A stretch of DNA of 53,451 bases from Desulfomicrobium sp. UBA5193 (lineage in GTDB: Bacteria; Desulfobacterota; Desulfovibrionia; Desulfovibrionales; Desulfomicrobiaceae), in NCBI GenBank assembly GCA_002412965.1, contig DHWB01000006.1, forward strand, positions 1 to 53,451. Direction: 5' to 3'. Under the pieces are notes generated by a model that was not told the origin of the DNA, made no database searches, and saw only the letters and a program-made list of their open reading frames with translations. Positions 41,902 to 50,244 of the stretch are shown here, in pieces. The position numbers and the translations under genes were made by a program. Within the stretch, counting starts at the first letter, position 1. Each line of letters begins with the position of its first letter.

Positions 41902-44107
41902 TCTTGGCTCCGCTGCCACGCTTTTGGAGTTCGGCGAGCACCTCGTTGCGCGGTCCGTCGGCGATGATCGCACCGTCTTCCAGCGCGATGACCCTGGTGA
42001 CCAGGGACAAAAGGCTTGGCCTGTGGGTGATGAGGATCAGGGTCTTGCCTTTGAGGGCCGAGGAGAGGCGGAGCTTGAGCACCGCCTCCACCCCCACGTC
42101 CATGGAGCTGCTGGGCTCGTCGAGGATGACGATGTCCGGGTCAAGGAGCAGGGTGCGGGCGATGGTGATGGCCTGCCGCTGTCCGCCGGAAAGGGCCAGG
42201 CCGCGCTCTCCGACCTGCAGGTTGAAGCCGGCCGGGTTGTTTTTGACGAAATCCGTCACGCCGGCGATGGTCGCGGCGCGCAGCAAGGCCTGGTCGCTGA
42301 CGTGGGGCGCGCCGAGGGTGATGTTTTCACGCACGGTGCCGTGGAAAAGGAAATTGTCCTGGGCCATGTAGCCGATCTTGCCCCGCAGTTCCGCCGGATC
42401 GATCTGGCGGATGTCGAGGCCGCCGATCTTCACCGCCCCGCGCTGAGGTTCGTAGAGGCCGTTGATGAGCTTGCCCAGCGTGGTCTTGCCCGAACCCATC
42501 TTGCCGATGATGGCCACCCGCTCGCCCTGGGCGATGTGACAGCTGACATGGGACAGGGCGTTGGTCAGGGCGTTCGGGTACTTGAAACTCGCGTCCTCGA
42601 AGGTGATGGTCGCGCGCAGGTCCTGGTGTTCGGGGTGCTGAACGTCTTCGGGGCGTTCGCTGGGGATCTGCATGAGCAGGTCCAGATTCTTGAGCGCCAT
42701 GCGGCTCTGCTGCAGGCGGGTCAGCATGGCCGCCACCGCGCCCAGCGGGCTCATGGCACGCCCGACGAGGATGGAGCAGGCGATGAGTCCGCCCATGGTC
42801 ATCTCTCCTTCGGCGATGCGGTACACGCCCCAGATGATGACTCCGGCGTACACGACCTGTGAGGCGAACTGGGTGAAGCTCAGGGAAAAAGTGCTCAAGG
42901 ATTTGGAGCGGATGGCCGACTTGGCGCCCATGCCGATGATCTGCTCCCAGCGCCCGAGCATGGGGCCTTCGGCCCTGCTGGTCTTGATGGTTTCAAGGCC
43001 GCTCACGGTTTCCACCAGCAGCGCGTTTTTCTGGGTGGATTCCTTGTATCCGCCCTCGATGGCCCGCTTCAGCGGCCCCTGCATGATGATGCCCACCAGG
43101 ATGACTATGGGCGCGGCCACGGCCGGAACAACGGCCACGGGCCCGCCGATGTAGAAAATGATGACGATGAAAAGGACCAGGAAGGGGAGATCCACCAGCG
43201 CGAGCAGGGTGGTCGAACTGAAGAACTCGCGCAGGGCGTCGAATTCACGCACGTTGTTGACCAGGGCTCCGGTGGACTCGGGCTTGTGGTCCAGACGGAT
43301 GGACAGGATGTGGCTCATGAGTTTGCTGGCCACCAGAATGTCGGAGTTGCGCCCGGCGACGTCCACGAAATATCCGCGCAGGTTACGCAGCAGAAAGTCG
43401 AAGAAAAAGGCGATGCCCACGCCGATGGCCAGCACCCACAACGTTTCCAGGGCGCTGTTCGGCACTACCCGGTCATACACGTTCATGGTGAACAGAGGCG
43501 AGGCGATGGCCAGAAGATTGATGAAGATGGTGGCTAGGGCCACATGCCGGTAAATGGGCATAAAGTGGAAGATGGTTCCCCAGAACCATTTCTTGGTGTC
43601 GAAGATCTTGAGCCCCTCGGTCCGGTTGTCCAAGGTTCCCTTGGGGCGGGCAAAGACCGCGTGTCCGGAGTAGTCCTGGCGCAGGGCCTCAAGCGTGGTC
43701 TCAAAGGGCGCGTCCGGGTTTTCGGGCATGATGATGCGCGCCTTGTCCCCCATCACTCCGGTCAACACCAGGGCCCCATTATCCTGGGTCAGCAGGATGC
43801 AGGGCATGTTCAGGGGGGAGATCTTCTCGAGGACGGGCTTGTGCACGATGCGGGCATCTATCCCTTCGCGCCGGGCGCCCCGGATGCAGGCGTAAGGGGT
43901 CAACTCTTCCTGGACGCGCGGCAATCCGGCTTCCAGGGCCGCTGCGGTAATGGGCTTGCCGTGCAGTCTGGAGACAATGGACAGGCACTCGACCAGCGGT
44001 GGCGTGAAAACGACCTGGGAGGGTGCAAGCTGCAAGGCGATGGAACGAGGCGGCTTCGCCATGGCCTGGACTGCTGGCCCCGTACTGACGACTGTTTGGT
44101 CATTCAT
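41894..44107 (-). CDS. lapB: Type I secretion ABC exporter (LapB-like, with degenerate C39 domain)
   Basis: Inner-membrane ATPase driving one-step secretion of the RTX adhesin. 737 residues: N-terminal C39-peptidase-like domain (about 30-150) in which the catalytic Cys position of the DCGxxC motif is replaced (PPLVECLSIV), making it non-proteolytic as in LapB; six-helix membrane domain; nucleotide-binding domain with Walker A GKMGSGKTTLGK, signature LSGGQRQAITIAR and Walker B IVILDEPSSSMD. The open frame runs 53 codons upstream, but ATG 44107 (MNDQTVVSTGP) is preferred. First gene of the four-gene export/release operon, divergent from the adhesin. Confidence 0.95.
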   Translation of the reverse strand: MNDQTVVSTGPAVQAMAKPPRSIALQLAPSQVVFTPPLVECLSIVSRLHGKPITAAALEAGLPRVQEELTPYACIRGARREGIDARIVHKPVLEKISPLNMPCILLTQDNGALVLTGVMGDKARIIMPENPDAPFETTLEALRQDYSGHAVFARPKGTLDNRTEGLKIFDTKKWFWGTIFHFMPIYRHVALATIFINLLAIASPLFTMNVYDRVVPNSALETLWVLAIGVGIAFFFDFLLRNLRGYFVDVAGRNSDILVASKLMSHILSIRLDHKPESTGALVNNVREFDALREFFSSTTLLALVDLPFLVLFIVIIFYIGGPVAVVPAVAAPIVILVGIIMQGPLKRAIEGGYKESTQKNALLVETVSGLETIKTSRAEGPMLGRWEQIIGMGAKSAIRSKSLSTFSLSFTQFASQVVYAGVIIWGVYRIAEGEMTMGGLIACSILVGRAMSPLGAVAAMLTRLQQSRMALKNLDLLMQIPSERPEDVQHPEHQDLRATITFEDASFKYPNALTNALSHVSCHIAQGERVAIIGKMGSGKTTLGKLINGLYEPQRGAVKIGGLDIRQIDPAELRGKIGYMAQDNFLFHGTVRENITLGAPHVSDQALLRAATIAGVTDFVKNNPAGFNLQVGERGLALSGGQRQAITIARTLLLDPDIVILDEPSSSMDVGVEAVLKLRLSSALKGKTLILITHRPSLLSLVTRVIALEDGAIIADGPRNEVLAELQKRGSGAKNA

Positions 44108-44830
44108 GCGTACACAACCTTTAGGATGTAGAATTTGCAGGACATTATGCGCCGATCCTAAGCCTTGCAAGGGAAATCGGGATTGGCGTCCTTCACCCGA
44201 CACATGGTCTTGTGAGCCGTCCTTAATAATTTCGTAGATATTTCCAAGTACTGTAACCTCACCCAATCATGAAGATAATTGGAAGAATTCGCCGACTGTT
44301 TGTGCTTTGTCGTCATGCCTTGAAAAGTTGCCCTTCAGGCCTCACCTTTGATCCGTCCATATCAGCATGTATGACAAAATCTTTGTAAACCGTAAGACAA
44401 GTCATTTCAAAAACGGCGACCAACGACAATGACAATCTCAATAAAGATGGAGGATGGTTCCAGCATGTAGGACATAACTCTCAGAAGCCGGCAGCGAGCC
44501 TTAGGCTCCACGGGCCGGGCAGATTCTCGAGGTCAACGGCATCCCGGCGGGGGCTTTTTTTCGACGAAGCCGATAAAAAGTAACCCGAAAGTATGACCAG
44601 AGGAACATCATGAGGTGGAACTCATGGTTCCCACGAACTGTCTGGCTGAGATAATTGCTGGAAATTATGGGTATAAATTAGTTATTAGTACATATTTATA
44701 TTCATACCTGCTTCTTGAACTTTTCATACTTGACCCCATCAGCCGGCAACTTCATATAACTACCATAAAATATGAAATTTATTAATTGAACACTGTTTAT
44801 CCCCAATCCAAATTCGGGCGGAGGCTTCTC
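44108..44830. promoter_or_regulatory. Divergent intergenic region of the adhesin cluster with GC-rich structured island
   Basis: About 720 bp between the exporter and adhesin starts, mostly AT-rich and non-coding. A compact GC-rich island lies at 44486-44561. In it GAGCC (44496-44500) pairs with GGCTC (44504-44508), CCGGG (44515-44519) can pair with CCCGG (44543-44547), and seven T follow at 44555-44561. On the plus strand this looks like a structured leader ending in a terminator, 270 bp before the adhesin. I could not match it to any riboswitch consensus I know, including the GEMM c-di-GMP class. Promoters on both sides are not resolvable by eye. Confidence 0.45.
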
Positions 44831-47560
44831 ATGGCAGAAACAACGCAAAGCACCAGACAGACGGTCCAGGCCCCGCAGGCAGGCCAGGATCTCGTGATCA
44901 AGGCCGTTCCGGGCCAGGACATCGTATTGGCCGTGGCTTTTGATCAGGCGGAAGCCAGAGTGGATGGCTCGAATGTAGTTTTCGACTTCGCCAATGGTGG
45001 TCAGGTCGTGCTTGATTTCAGCGATATCGGCGACGCTCAGGCACCGAATATCGTCATGTCGGATGGAACCATACTCAGCGTGCAGGAATTCCTGGCTTCG
45101 CTCGGTGAAGCCGACGTAGAGCCCGCAGCTGGCCCGGAAGCGGCCGGCAGCGGCGGCGTAGGCTCGTATGAGGATGACGCGGGCGACATCATCGGTGGCG
45201 TGGACAAGCTCGGCGTACTGAATCCGCGTGATTTCGGTTCGATCACGGTGGAAGGTCTGGAAGCCAGCGACGTGGTGCCGGAAGATCCGGAAGTGCCGGT
45301 GTTAAACAGCGCTCCGTCAATTTCCGCCCCTGACGGAATTGTCAACGAAGCCGGGCTTGAAAATGGAACGATCGCGGACACAGACTCCGAATTCCTGACG
45401 GGCAGCTTCACCATCTCCGACCCCGACGGATTGGGCGATATCACCTCCCTTTCAATCAACGGTACCACGATCCCGATCGGCGGTTTGGTCGGCAGCGTGG
45501 TCTCCACCAGCCTCGGCACCGTGACCATCACGGACTTTGATGCCGGAACAGGCGTGGTTTCGTATTCGTACCAGCTCGCAGCGCCGCAGGATCACTCCGG
45601 CGGGGACGTTACGGACTCGTTTCTGGTGTCCGTAAACGATGCGTCCGGCGCAAGCGCAATCGCGACGATCACGATTAGCGTGTTGGACGATGAACCGACG
45701 GTGGACGTGAGTCGCGTGCTGGAGAGTTCGCTCCCGACGTTGACGACGCAGGACGCGCAGACGGATGGCGACCCGACCGGTTTTGACACGGCGAGCGCTT
45801 CTTTTGCGGGTCTGTTCGACCTCGACTCCTCGATGGGCGCTGATGATGACGGCACTGCGCCATCCCTGAGTTACAGCCTTGGTGTAACCAACTCGGTTTC
45901 CGGTCTGACGAGCGACGGTCTGGCAATCAACCTGTACCTTGTCGGGACCACGATCGTGGGTTCGACGGCTGGGAGCCTTGCGGGAGTGACGGCGGAGAAC
46001 ACGATATTCTCGTTAGCTGTCGAGAGCACTGGGGCCAATGCTGGCACGGTGACTCTGACGCAGTATGCTGAGATTGATCATCTGCCGGAAGACGTGGATG
46101 CGACGAATGACAACTTCAATCTCGGTCTGGCTGCGGGCAAGATATCTCTGACAGCCACGGCGACGATAGTGGATGGCGACAACGACACGGCGACGGATTC
46201 TCATACGGTGGACATCAGCGGTGCGGTCAGCTTTGACGATGACGTGCCGATCACGGCTCCAGATGCGGGAGTGCCTATCAGCACAACTCTAGCTTTTACC
46301 AACTATGGGATGACGAGTGCCTCCTATAACAATAGCTTCGGCTACTACATAAAGGATGCAAACGGCAATCCAATAAATGGAAAGGTGATTTGGGATAACG
46401 TTAAGCTGTTTGTAAACTCCAATGAAATTCTTTCAGGATATACTTCTGATCAATTAGGATATTTTATTATTCCTGATGGAGATAGAAGAAATGCAAATTT
46501 GACATCAGGAACTAATGTTACATTTAGCCAAAATACTTCCGGTGCGTGGCAGGCATACGCTGATGCTGATTCAATCCCGCTGTTTGGTGTTGGTGCAAAT
46601 ATACTGTTTGATATTGCTGCGCTGAATCTCGACGGATTAGTCCATACCATTGACAACCAGCAGTTGCCAGGTAATCTGAACTGGGAGGATATTTACGGGG
46701 GTGGAGATAGGGACTACAACGATGTGAACATTGGAGTGGTCAGTACTGTTACGTATGGCGGTAATGTCCTTGATAATGACAGGATGGGTGCGGACGGACT
46801 TAACCCTCCGGTTGTCACTTCTGTGACCTTTGGTAATGGGTCGCCGGTTCCCGTCGATGGAGAAACCACGGTAGAGGGAGACTACGGTCAACTGAAGCTT
46901 TATCCAGACGGTTCTTACACCTACACCTACAATCCTGGCAAAGAGGGGGCCGAGGTTTTTGTCTACACCGTGATGGACTACGACGGCGACACGAGCAGTA
47001 CGTATCTTCTCATAACTTCTGATGAGGTACTGCGGGGCGATCTGGGCAACAATATCCTGGTCGGGGGTGTCGGACACGACGTGCTCATGGGTATGGAAGG
47101 TAACGATGACCTGTCCGGAGGAGGCGGAAATGACTTCCTTCTTGGCGACGCAGGCAACGACGTTTTGGTCGGTGGCCCTGACGCTGACACCATGACCGGC
47201 GGTGAAGGGAGTGACACATTCAAGTACGCCGTCGGTGATTTGGATGGCAGCAGCGTTGACCACATCCTTGACTTCCATGTGGGCGCAACGGGTGAAGGTG
47301 GCGACGTGCTTGACTTCACAGGGGTGTTGTCGGGCGCGATTTCTGGCACTTCTGGCAACCTTGGTGATTACTTGCATTTCGACAACGTGGACCATCATGA
47401 TGACGGCACGACGACTGCGGATCTTGGTGTAGATGCAAACGGTGGGGGGGATACTTTCACGCATGTGGCCAGTGTGACTATGACAGGCGTGGACGCCAGC
47501 GCAGGCGGGGCCGATATCCTGACTGCGATGATACAAAACGACGAGATCAAGATAGGCTAA
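44831..47560 (+). CDS. LapA-like RTX surface adhesin with N-terminal retention module
   Basis: 909-residue secreted protein. N-terminal module (about 1-120) with PGQDIVLAVAFDQAEARVDG and VVFDFANGGQVVLDFSD, ending in two AAG motifs (99-101 and 104-106), where LapG-type proteases cut. Then Ig/cadherin-like repeats (about 150-480), a DUF4114-type Ca-binding domain (about 485-637, ending GGGDRDYNDVNIGV), a VCBS-like unit (LYPDGSYTYTYNPGKEG), RTX nonapeptides (about 736-795; GNDDLSGGGGNDFLLGDAGND), and a C-terminal type I secretion signal. It is much shorter than LapA of Pseudomonas (thousands of residues). The frame opens at TTG 44786; ATG 44831 with GGAGG is the start. The DUF4114 stretch is clearly more AT-rich than the rest. 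Confidence 0.9.
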   Translation: MAETTQSTRQTVQAPQAGQDLVIKAVPGQDIVLAVAFDQAEARVDGSNVVFDFANGGQVVLDFSDIGDAQAPNIVMSDGTILSVQEFLASLGEADVEPAAGPEAAGSGGVGSYEDDAGDIIGGVDKLGVLNPRDFGSITVEGLEASDVVPEDPEVPVLNSAPSISAPDGIVNEAGLENGTIADTDSEFLTGSFTISDPDGLGDITSLSINGTTIPIGGLVGSVVSTSLGTVTITDFDAGTGVVSYSYQLAAPQDHSGGDVTDSFLVSVNDASGASAIATITISVLDDEPTVDVSRVLESSLPTLTTQDAQTDGDPTGFDTASASFAGLFDLDSSMGADDDGTAPSLSYSLGVTNSVSGLTSDGLAINLYLVGTTIVGSTAGSLAGVTAENTIFSLAVESTGANAGTVTLTQYAEIDHLPEDVDATNDNFNLGLAAGKISLTATATIVDGDNDTATDSHTVDISGAVSFDDDVPITAPDAGVPISTTLAFTNYGMTSASYNNSFGYYIKDANGNPINGKVIWDNVKLFVNSNEILSGYTSDQLGYFIIPDGDRRNANLTSGTNVTFSQNTSGAWQAYADADSIPLFGVGANILFDIAALNLDGLVHTIDNQQLPGNLNWEDIYGGGDRDYNDVNIGVVSTVTYGGNVLDNDRMGADGLNPPVVTSVTFGNGSPVPVDGETTVEGDYGQLKLYPDGSYTYTYNPGKEGAEVFVYTVMDYDGDTSSTYLLITSDEVLRGDLGNNILVGGVGHDVLMGMEGNDDLSGGGGNDFLLGDAGNDVLVGGPDADTMTGGEGSDTFKYAVGDLDGSSVDHILDFHVGATGEGGDVLDFTGVLSGAISGTSGNLGDYLHFDNVDHHDDGTTTADLGVDANGGGDTFTHVASVTMTGVDASAGGADILTAMIQNDEIKIG

Positions 47561-47566
47561 TGTGTC

Positions 47567-47602
47567 GGGCGAAAGGGAGGCAAACCTCCCTTTCGCCCCT
47601 TT
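47567..47602 (+). terminator. Terminator after the adhesin
   Basis: Perfect 14-bp stem (47567-47580 with 47585-47598) with loop CAAA, then CTTTT. It lies 7 bp beyond the stop and probably gives the adhesin a higher mRNA level than the genes downstream. Confidence 0.88.
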
Positions 47603-47686
47603 TCCTGCTTTTCCTCGATCATAAATTTGACCATCAGCCTTACTTGCCTGAGATGAAATCAGGAATAAAACGCAAAGAGAACGATT

Positions 47687-48232
47687 ATGACAACTACATC
47701 CTCAACCGACCACATTGAAACCGTTCACGCCGAAACCGGAAAGTTTTGGGCCGAGGACGTGGGGGCGGATTTATTGCGAGTTGTCGAGTTTGCCGGGAAC
47801 TTCGTGCCTGACGGCGGACTGGTTTTGAATCCATCCTTCGGAGGGGAGATTGTTGTGTGGCCTGATGGGCAATATGCCTTCACATACCCTTCTTCCGAGG
47901 ATGGTGGCAGCCAGTCTTTGGTTGCCACCTATTTCAGTTATGTCGTCGAAGCCTTGGACGGGACCACCTCCGTCAGAGCTTTTGCGTTCGGCGAGCACAC
48001 TGCCGCGCCTGAGGCCATGGAGGGCTTTCAGGCATGGTCCATGGACGACATAATGGCTCTGGACGAGGCCGTCGGCCTTGGACTGGAAATGCCAAACTCC
48101 ATTCCGGAATTTCATGGCTTCGAGAGCGATCTGCATGCCGATGCGTGGAATTCCGTTGATTTGGACGGGGCTGGCTCGGATGGAGAGGTCGACACACTGG
48201 ATTACATGATCAAGACTGTTTACGAATTGTGA
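47687..48232 (+). CDS. Acidic protein of unknown function between adhesin and TolC-like genes
   Basis: 181 residues, strongly acidic, no cysteine, no signal peptide and no membrane helix. Residues about 30-105 (GGEIVVWPDGQYAFTYP ... FSYVVEALDGTTSVRAFAFGEH) read like a single VCBS/cadherin-like beta unit of the kind found inside T1SS adhesins. The C-terminal third (about 105-181) is Asp/Glu-rich with LDGAGSDGEVDTLDYMIKTVYEL. It resembles a one-domain mini-adhesin or a periplasmic/secreted partner, but no RTX repeats are present and how it would be exported is unclear. It has its own terminators on both sides; the ribosome-binding site is weak. Confidence 0.75.
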   Translation: MTTTSSTDHIETVHAETGKFWAEDVGADLLRVVEFAGNFVPDGGLVLNPSFGGEIVVWPDGQYAFTYPSSEDGGSQSLVATYFSYVVEALDGTTSVRAFAFGEHTAAPEAMEGFQAWSMDDIMALDEAVGLGLEMPNSIPEFHGFESDLHADAWNSVDLDGAGSDGEVDTLDYMIKTVYEL

Positions 48233-48272
48233 CCTGTCCTGCCGCGTTGTAGGGCGTTACTGTTTACATGGG

Positions 48273-48297
48273 AAGGGAGTGTGAAACTCCCTTTTAT
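48273..48297 (+). terminator. Terminator after the 181-residue gene
   Basis: AAGGGAGT (48273-48280) pairs with ACTCCCTT (48286-48293) around a 5-base loop, then TTATT. Confidence 0.8.
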
Positions 48298-48369
48298 TAT
48301 TTACAAAGATGTTCCTCGTAGTTAAGAAACAAAAATGTTGGTGTGTTACCTTATGAAGGAGCGGAAGTT

Positions 48370-49707
48370 ATGAATGTAAAAAAAATGAGCCTCACAATTG
48401 CTTTATCCGTGATGCTGTCCGCCGGCGCTGCCGCGGCGGAAGACATCACGGTCCAGAAAAGCGTCATCGACACCCTGCGCTATGCCCCTCGCCTTGAAAT
48501 GATTAAGGAAAACCGCGAAGCGGTGGACCATGACCTGAACAAGTCCAAGGGTCGCTGGTATCCCAAGGTTGATGTCCGTGGCGGCTATGGTACCGACGCA
48601 TATAGCAGCGAAATCACACGCAATAACAATGACGACGATGATTGGGATACCCGCAGTGAAATCTCTGCCATCTTGAGCCAGCGGATTTATGATGGCGGCG
48701 AAGCTTCCAGCCAGATCCGCCTGGATCAGGACCGTCTGGCTTCCCTGGAATACCGGGTCTTCGATAACGCCGAATCCCTGGCCCTGGACGCGGTCATCGC
48801 CAACCTCGAAGTGTATCGGCAGCGGGAGCTTCTGTTCTTGGCCGAAGAAAACGCCAAGGCCCACCGCGACATACTGGGTTCCTTGCAGGAGCGCGAAAAA
48901 GGCGGCGCCGGCAGCGTGGCCGACGTGAAGCAGACCCAGGCCCGTTTGTCCATGGCCCTGGCCTCCATTGAAAAGACCCGCGCCGCCCTGCAGGCGGCTT
49001 TGAATGAGTATCAGCGCTTGACCGGCGTTCTGCCCGGCAAGATCGCAATGGGTGCGTATCCGGCCAACCTTCTCCCTGCTTCGGTGGATGAGATGACCGT
49101 CGCGGCCATTGCCAGCAACCCCAAGATCGGGGCCGCCGCTGAAGACGTGAACGCCGAAGGCGAACGCATCAATATCGCCAAGTCCAACTACCATCCGTAC
49201 GTGTATGCCGAGCTCTCCACCTCCTACAGGGACGGAGTCGAGGATCAGGAAGAGTGGGAGCGCACTGACGCCGCCATGCTCCGTTTCAACTGGAACCTGT
49301 ACAACGGTGGTTCCGACGTAGCGGCCCACAAGGCCACCAAGGCCCGCAAGCGCCAGGCCGAGGCTGACAAGTCCGACCTGACTCTGGCCGTGGAGGGCGA
49401 GACCAAGACCACCTGGGCCCAGTACAAGTCGTCCCTGAACGAAGTGAGGGAATACACCGAGGCAGTGCAGTTCAACCGCTCCACTCGGGAAATCTATCTG
49501 GAGCAGTTCGGAGTTGCCCAGCGCAGCCTGCTTGATGTTCTTGATTCCGAAAACGAGTTGTTCCAGTCCTCCAGCCAGCTCGTGACCTCCTCTGTTAACG
49601 AGCACATCGCAGCCTACAAGCTGATGGCTCTGTCCGGCACCCTGATCTCCGCCCTGGGCGTGGATCCGGCGATGTACAAGGACCGTCTCCCTGAACCCCA
49701 GGAATAA
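48370..49707 (+). CDS. lapE: TolC-family outer-membrane channel (LapE/AggA-like)
   Basis: Outer-membrane exit duct for type I secretion. 445 residues: signal peptide (MNVKKMSLTIALSVMLSAGAAAAEDI), then the two-fold TolC repeat with long helices (YGTDAYSSEITRNNNDDDD...LSQRIYDGGEASSQIRLDQDRL and LRFNWNLYNGGSDVAAHKATKARKRQAEA) and the RSLLDVLDSENELFQSSSQLV block typical of T1SS OEPs. The frame opens nine codons earlier; ATG 48370 has AAGGAG eight bases upstream. It lies downstream of the adhesin but after two terminators, so it probably has its own promoter in the 48298-48369 gap. Confidence 0.94.
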   Translation: MNVKKMSLTIALSVMLSAGAAAAEDITVQKSVIDTLRYAPRLEMIKENREAVDHDLNKSKGRWYPKVDVRGGYGTDAYSSEITRNNNDDDDWDTRSEISAILSQRIYDGGEASSQIRLDQDRLASLEYRVFDNAESLALDAVIANLEVYRQRELLFLAEENAKAHRDILGSLQEREKGGAGSVADVKQTQARLSMALASIEKTRAALQAALNEYQRLTGVLPGKIAMGAYPANLLPASVDEMTVAAIASNPKIGAAAEDVNAEGERINIAKSNYHPYVYAELSTSYRDGVEDQEEWERTDAAMLRFNWNLYNGGSDVAAHKATKARKRQAEADKSDLTLAVEGETKTTWAQYKSSLNEVREYTEAVQFNRSTREIYLEQFGVAQRSLLDVLDSENELFQSSSQLVTSSVNEHIAAYKLMALSGTLISALGVDPAMYKDRLPEPQE

Positions 49708-49727
49708 GAATCTGCCCAACAGGGCTG

Positions 49728-49757
49728 AAAAAAGGAGGCGTAAGCCTCCTTTTTTTA
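49728..49757 (+). terminator. Rho-independent terminator of the TolC-like gene
   Basis: AAAAAAGGAGGC (49728-49739) pairs with GCCTCCTTTTTT (49744-49755) around a 4-base loop and ends in seven T. Confidence 0.92.
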
Positions 49758-49914
49758 TGCCTTTCTCGTCGATACGTGCACGAGTAGGGAAAATGCTCAT
49801 GGACGTTGGGTGGGGCCTGTGCTAGTGCCCCTGACCGCATTGGCCGTCCGGGAAATCCGGGCAGTTTTGAGGCTGATGGAGTGTTTATCCATGTTGACGT
49901 CCAAGGAGGGGAAT

Positions 49915-50013
49915 GTGCTTGCAGATTTTGGAAAGAAGCTGATTCTGGGATTGATCGCTGCCGCCTGCGTGGTGGGCGTGCATGCGGCCATGTTTCATTC
50001 AGTGGTCGGCTGA
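49915..50013 (+). CDS. Possible 32-residue single-span membrane protein
   Basis: GTG at 49915 is preceded by AAGGAGG with about six bases spacing, one of the best ribosome-binding sites in the window. It opens a frame of 32 residues: a short charged N-terminus (LADFGKKL), one hydrophobic helix (ILGLIAAACVVGVHAAMF) and a tiny tail (HSVVG). A weak CGGC/GCCG hairpin with six T follows at about 49999-50030. No family recognised; possibilities are a small membrane regulator or a type I toxin. The same frame extends upstream to 49810, but that part looks non-coding. Confidence 0.45.
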   Translation: MLADFGKKLILGLIAAACVVGVHAAMFHSVVG

Positions 50014-50123
50014 TTCGGCCGTTTTTTGTTCTGACCGCCGACAGAGAATAAATTCTGCGTTTTGAGAACGCATCGTCAAAGACCCTGTGCATACCGCGCG
50101 GGGTTTTTGCTTTTTTAGAACTG

Positions 50124-50165
50124 AAAAAAATGAAGGGGCGGCAGGCATTGTGCCCGCCGCCCCTT
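50124..50165 (-). terminator. Rho-independent terminator of the feo operon
   Basis: AAGGGGCGGC...(50133) pairs with GCCGCCCCTT (ending 50165) in a long GC stem; on the minus strand it is followed by seven T (50130-50124). It lies about 80 bp after the last gene of the operon. Confidence 0.9.
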
Positions 50166-50244
50166 CCCGGAGGGAGGAGGATGGCTTTGGTTCAGGCGGA
50201 CAGGCGTTCCCGGTTGCCCGCGATGCGCGCATAGAGCCAGTTGT

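Noticed and set aside
44486..44561. GEMM-type c-di-GMP riboswitch in the adhesin leader
   Set aside because: The conserved GCAAA segments and tetraloop/receptor blocks of the class are absent; kept only as an unassigned structured leader.
46637..47536. 299-residue minus-strand frame in the adhesin gene
   Set aside because: Shadow of the RTX/VCBS coding region; repetitive Val/Thr/His composition reflects the repeats on the other strand.
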